DNA of 64,000 bases from Candidatus Korarchaeum sp. (GTDB lineage Archaea; Korarchaeota; Korarchaeia; Korarchaeales; Korarchaeaceae), in NCBI GenBank assembly GCA_038888615.1, contig JAWAID010000002.1, forward strand, positions 62,001 through 126,000, given 5' to 3'. The notes beneath the pieces are model-generated. The model saw only the letters and a program-made list of their open reading frames with translations. It searched no databases and was not told where the DNA came from. Positions 61,916 to 64,000 of the stretch are shown here, piece after piece. Position 1 is the first letter of the stretch. Each line of letters opens with the position of its first letter. The position numbers were made by a program, and so were the translations under genes.

Positions 61916-62794
61916 TCACTTCCTCTCCAGGGCCTCTATTAATTTAGGCACGAATGCATAGAGGTCTGATACCACGAAGTAGTCGCTAACCTCTCCTATC
62001 GGGGCTTCAGCATCCGTGTTCACAGCTATCACTGTCTCAGCGTCCCTGAAACCCACGACGTGTTGTATCTGGCCGGATATACCCAACGCTAAGTAGAGCC
62101 TCGGCCTCACCCTGACGCCGGTCATACCGACGTGCCTCTCCTCGGGAAGCCACTTCAGATCAGCTGAGATAGGCCTAGTGCATGCTATCTCAGCTTTTAA
62201 GAGGTTCGCAAGCTTTCTTATCATCTCCAAATCCTCCTTTCTCTTTAAACCCCTTCCGACGGAGACTATCACCTCCGCCTTAGAGAGATCCACTTCAGCG
62301 ACCTTCTCCCTCCTCTCCAGCACTCTCACCCTTTGATCGCACTTAGCCTCGAGATCCTCCTTGCTCTTGGGACTGCCTAGGGAGGGCTCGAATCCGCTGA
62401 GATCGAGGCTGAGGACAGAGGGGAGCTCAGCCGATAGCACCTCTAAACCCCTTCCTCCGAAGCAGAGCTTAGAGGCTCGAATTTTACCACCCTCAATGCT
62501 CACCTGAGTCACTCCTGAAGCATAAGGGAGGCCTAACCTCGCTGCTATCCTAGAAGCCACTTCCCTCATATCCCTGGTCGCCGGAAGCAATATTAGATCA
62601 AACCCCTTAGCCCTTTCGGAAGCAGCATCAACCCAGCAATCGTTGGTAACGGCTCCTCTTAGGACGAGGAGCTTATCCACGCCCACAGAAGAATCTGCGT
62701 TGGTCATCGCTTCCACATAGCTGGGCTTTAGATTGGAGACCGAGGAGATCAATTTAGGTAAGTTAAGGGAATCGGATATCAGGAGGACTCTCAT
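61916..62794 (-). CDS. etfA: Electron transfer flavoprotein alpha subunit
   Basis: 292 residues with the ETF-alpha FAD-binding end: VIVSVGRGLKRKEDLEM, GVRVRPRLYLALGISGQIQHVVGF and TVIAVNTDAEAPIGEVSDYFVVSDL. It holds FAD and passes electrons from acyl-CoA or other dehydrogenases, possibly to a bifurcating partner. Stop of etfB overlaps its ATG by 4 bp. No dehydrogenase or ETF:quinone oxidoreductase is in the window. Confidence 0.93.
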   Translation of the reverse strand: MRVLLISDSLNLPKLISSVSNLKPSYVEAMTNADSSVGVDKLLVLRGAVTNDCWVDAASERAKGFDLILLPATRDMREVASRIAARLGLPYASGVTQVSIEGGKIRASKLCFGGRGLEVLSAELPSVLSLDLSGFEPSLGSPKSKEDLEAKCDQRVRVLERREKVAEVDLSKAEVIVSVGRGLKRKEDLEMIRKLANLLKAEIACTRPISADLKWLPEERHVGMTGVRVRPRLYLALGISGQIQHVVGFRDAETVIAVNTDAEAPIGEVSDYFVVSDLYAFVPKLIEALERK

Positions 62795-63546
62795 GAGATC
62801 ACCCCCTTCTCCTTCAGGACTCCTAAGACCTCCTTAAGAGCGGTCTCGATATCCCCTAGTCTCTTCCTCATCCTCTCCTTAACGTAAGCTCTGACATCCG
62901 ATACCTCTAACTCAGGAACGGATAAGTCTAGCTCCTCAGAGCTCACCAGGATCTTCTCCTTCTTCCCAGCCTTCATTATCTGGAGGACGCTCGGGATCCT
63001 CGGTTCGTTTATCTCCGATGTGACCGACACCACCGCTGGGAGGCTGGCTTCGACCACCTCGTAACCCGTCTCCAGGAGCCTCTCAGCCCTCACACCACTT
63101 CCATTAACTTCAAGCTTCCCGACGAATGTTATAGCTGGGATGGAGAGATGTTCAGCGAGAATAGGGGCGAAGGCACAGCTATACTGATCCGAAGATCCCT
63201 CACCGCACAAGATAATATCGTATTTAATGCCCTTCTTCCTGAGGACTTCTGCTACAGCTTTAGCGGTCTTGAACGGGTTGTGCCCCTCCAATCCCCGCAC
63301 GATCACAGCCCTATCAATCCCCATAGCTATGGCTTCATTGAGCACTGCCTCATCGTAAGGACCCGTTATCACGGTGATGGAAGTGAGGGTGCCCCCGAAC
63401 TTCTCCTTTATTCTCACAGCTTCCTCTATGGCGTTCTTATCTATATCGCTCACCTTCACAGGGGATCTTTCAAGCAAAAGCTTATCCCCTTCTATGGGTA
63501 TCTGAGTTTCATCGTAGGCTAGCTTCACGCAGACAACGACCTCCAA
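62791..63546 (-). CDS. etfB: Electron transfer flavoprotein beta subunit
   Basis: 251 residues: VVVCVKLAYDETQIPI, VSDIDKNAIEEAVRIKEKFGG, DIILCGEGSSDQYSCAFAPILAE and LPAVVSVTSEINEPRIPSV are family hallmarks of ETF beta. It forms a heterodimer with the following etfA product. TTG start at 63546; a TATA-like AAAAATTATG lies about 40 bp upstream on the minus strand. Confidence 0.92.
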   Translation of the reverse strand: MEVVVCVKLAYDETQIPIEGDKLLLERSPVKVSDIDKNAIEEAVRIKEKFGGTLTSITVITGPYDEAVLNEAIAMGIDRAVIVRGLEGHNPFKTAKAVAEVLRKKGIKYDIILCGEGSSDQYSCAFAPILAEHLSIPAITFVGKLEVNGSGVRAERLLETGYEVVEASLPAVVSVTSEINEPRIPSVLQIMKAGKKEKILVSSEELDLSVPELEVSDVRAYVKERMRKRLGDIETALKEVLGVLKEKGVIS

Positions 63547-63900
63547 CCCGGTACACCCGGGGATCTATACGTCATAATTTTTTAATTTTTTAGGAAGGGA
63601 TGGGATTCCCAGTGGGGACCTGCCTAGTCAGCAGTTTCGAAATAGATATGTTCATTTTAGTAGGTATCGATATCTAAGCACGAAGCTCCGGATGCGGGTA
63701 TTACCATGAAGATCCAAGAGGAGCGTTCAGCTGTCCCAGGTGCTGACAGGCAGGGGCGGGAACTGGGAGCCTTAGGATGTGGGGAGTCATGGGCCCACCG
63801 GAAGGGGCAAAGCTCGGTGACCCGATGAACCCCGAGGGGAACGAGGGCGATGAGGCCCAAGGGCTAAGTATGGATACGTATCCATACTTAGCTCAGAACC
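63547..63900. other. Gene-free region with the third copy of the structured element
   Basis: 354 bp between etfB and the next gene. It contains copy 3 of the structured element at its right end. A plus-strand 40-codon frame from an ATG at 63706 (MKIQEERSAVPGADRQ... RKGQSSVTR) precedes it, as an arginine-rich frame precedes copy 2. It may be the end of a transposon gene but is not called as a gene. Confidence 0.55.
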
Positions 63901-63901
63901 C
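63861..63901. repeat. Structured element, copy 3, with 28-bp perfect palindrome
   Basis: GGG (63861-63863), then a 28-bp perfect palindrome (63864-63891, arms CTAAGTATGGATAC), then CTCAGAA and CCC (63899-63901). It touches the stop codon of the partial gene on the minus strand. TGAGGCCCAAG (63851-63861) overlaps its left edge. The arms form a very stable hairpin on either strand. Confidence 0.75.
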
Positions 63902-64000
63902 TAACTCAGGAGTCTCCATAGCTCGTCTATAACTGGCTCGGAGACATACTCCCTTTCCCCATTCTTCCTGAAGAGCACCATCCCACTTTCCCTATCGGTC
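63901..64000 (-). CDS. Unidentified gene (3-prime end, partial)
   Basis: Only the last 32 codons are inside the window, ending SEPVIDELWRLLS before a TAG at 63901-63903. The visible residues (SGMVLFRKNGEREYVSEPVIDELW) do not identify a family. The frame is open to the window edge with normal codon usage, so it is likely real. Confidence 0.55.
   Translation of the reverse strand, partial: TDRESGMVLFRKNGEREYVSEPVIDELWRLLS

Noticed and set aside
63841..63880. CGATGAG-stem-CTAAG pattern recalling a hammerhead ribozyme core
   Set aside because: The core should read CUGAUGAG and CGAAA; neither half matches, and no cleavable GUC is placed correctly.
1..64000. CRISPR arrays, prophage genes, intact insertion sequences
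   Set aside because: No regularly spaced direct repeats, no cas genes, no structural phage genes and no complete transposase were found.

Overview
The window looks like about 64 kb of chromosome from a hyperthermophilic archaeon of the TACK group, most plausibly a korarchaeote. This placement is an inference from gene content, not a database match. Archaeal markers are a two-ring Cdc48 ATPase, Trm5, archaemetzincin, geranylgeranyl reductase, ADP-forming acetyl-CoA synthetase alpha subunit, an AsnRS-like asparagine synthetase, a flavodiiron protein, an MtrH homologue, a tRNA gene with two introns, and TATA boxes about 25-30 bp before start codons. A di-myo-inositol-phosphate synthase homologue points to growth at very high temperature. 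Base composition is about 50% GC in genes, with AT-rich spacers.

Layout. 1-4.3 kb (minus): elp3 (cut by the left edge), argH, argG and an asparagine synthetase A-like gene. 4.4-14.6 kb: a B12-binding radical SAM protein, two small proteins, a Xer-type recombinase, a flavin reductase, an exported thioredoxin-like protein, several winged-helix proteins and an oddly fused 2-hydroxyacid dehydrogenase. 14.6-18 kb: a metal-uptake locus (ABC ATPase, permease, NikR-type sensor and a dual-specificity phosphatase on the minus strand; the binding protein divergent) around a shared promoter with two perfect palindromes. 18-25.5 kb: phosphoesterase, compatible-solute synthase, aldo/keto reductase, V4R-like regulator, small membrane protein, ferritin-like/VIT1 iron protein and an FAH-family hydrolase. 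26-30.3 kb: a complete leuA-leuC-leuD-leuB operon. 30.4-41.5 kb: cdc48, an MTHFR-MtrH gene pair, flavodiiron protein, ADP-forming acyl-CoA synthetase alpha subunit, two dolichol-type glycosyltransferases and a circularly permuted GTPase. 41.4-48.5 kb (minus): ten closely packed genes for tRNA modification, redox and lipid functions. 48.6-56.3 kb: tRNA-Trp(CCA) with two introns, a NodB-like protein, an alkyltransferase-like/endonuclease V fusion, argS, nth, a thioesterase, a GufA-type ZIP transporter and an ArsA/Get3 ATPase. 56.3-59.2 kb: a gene-poor stretch around an orphan DNA methyltransferase. 59.2-64 kb: manC, a duplicated PhoU/TrkA_C protein, etfA-etfB and the end of an unidentified gene.

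The strongest candidate for something undescribed is a structured element present three times, in two intergenic regions (25.68-26.02 kb and 63.85-63.90 kb). A hairpin closed by CTA/TAG is followed by CYCAGAACCC, after which similarity stops abruptly. It could be a new RNA family or the right ends of TnpB-type (IS200/IS605) relics. Other points of interest are the palindromic bidirectional metal promoter, the ATL-endonuclease V fusion, the MTHFR-MtrH pair and the unidentified N-terminal domain on the hydroxyacid dehydrogenase.
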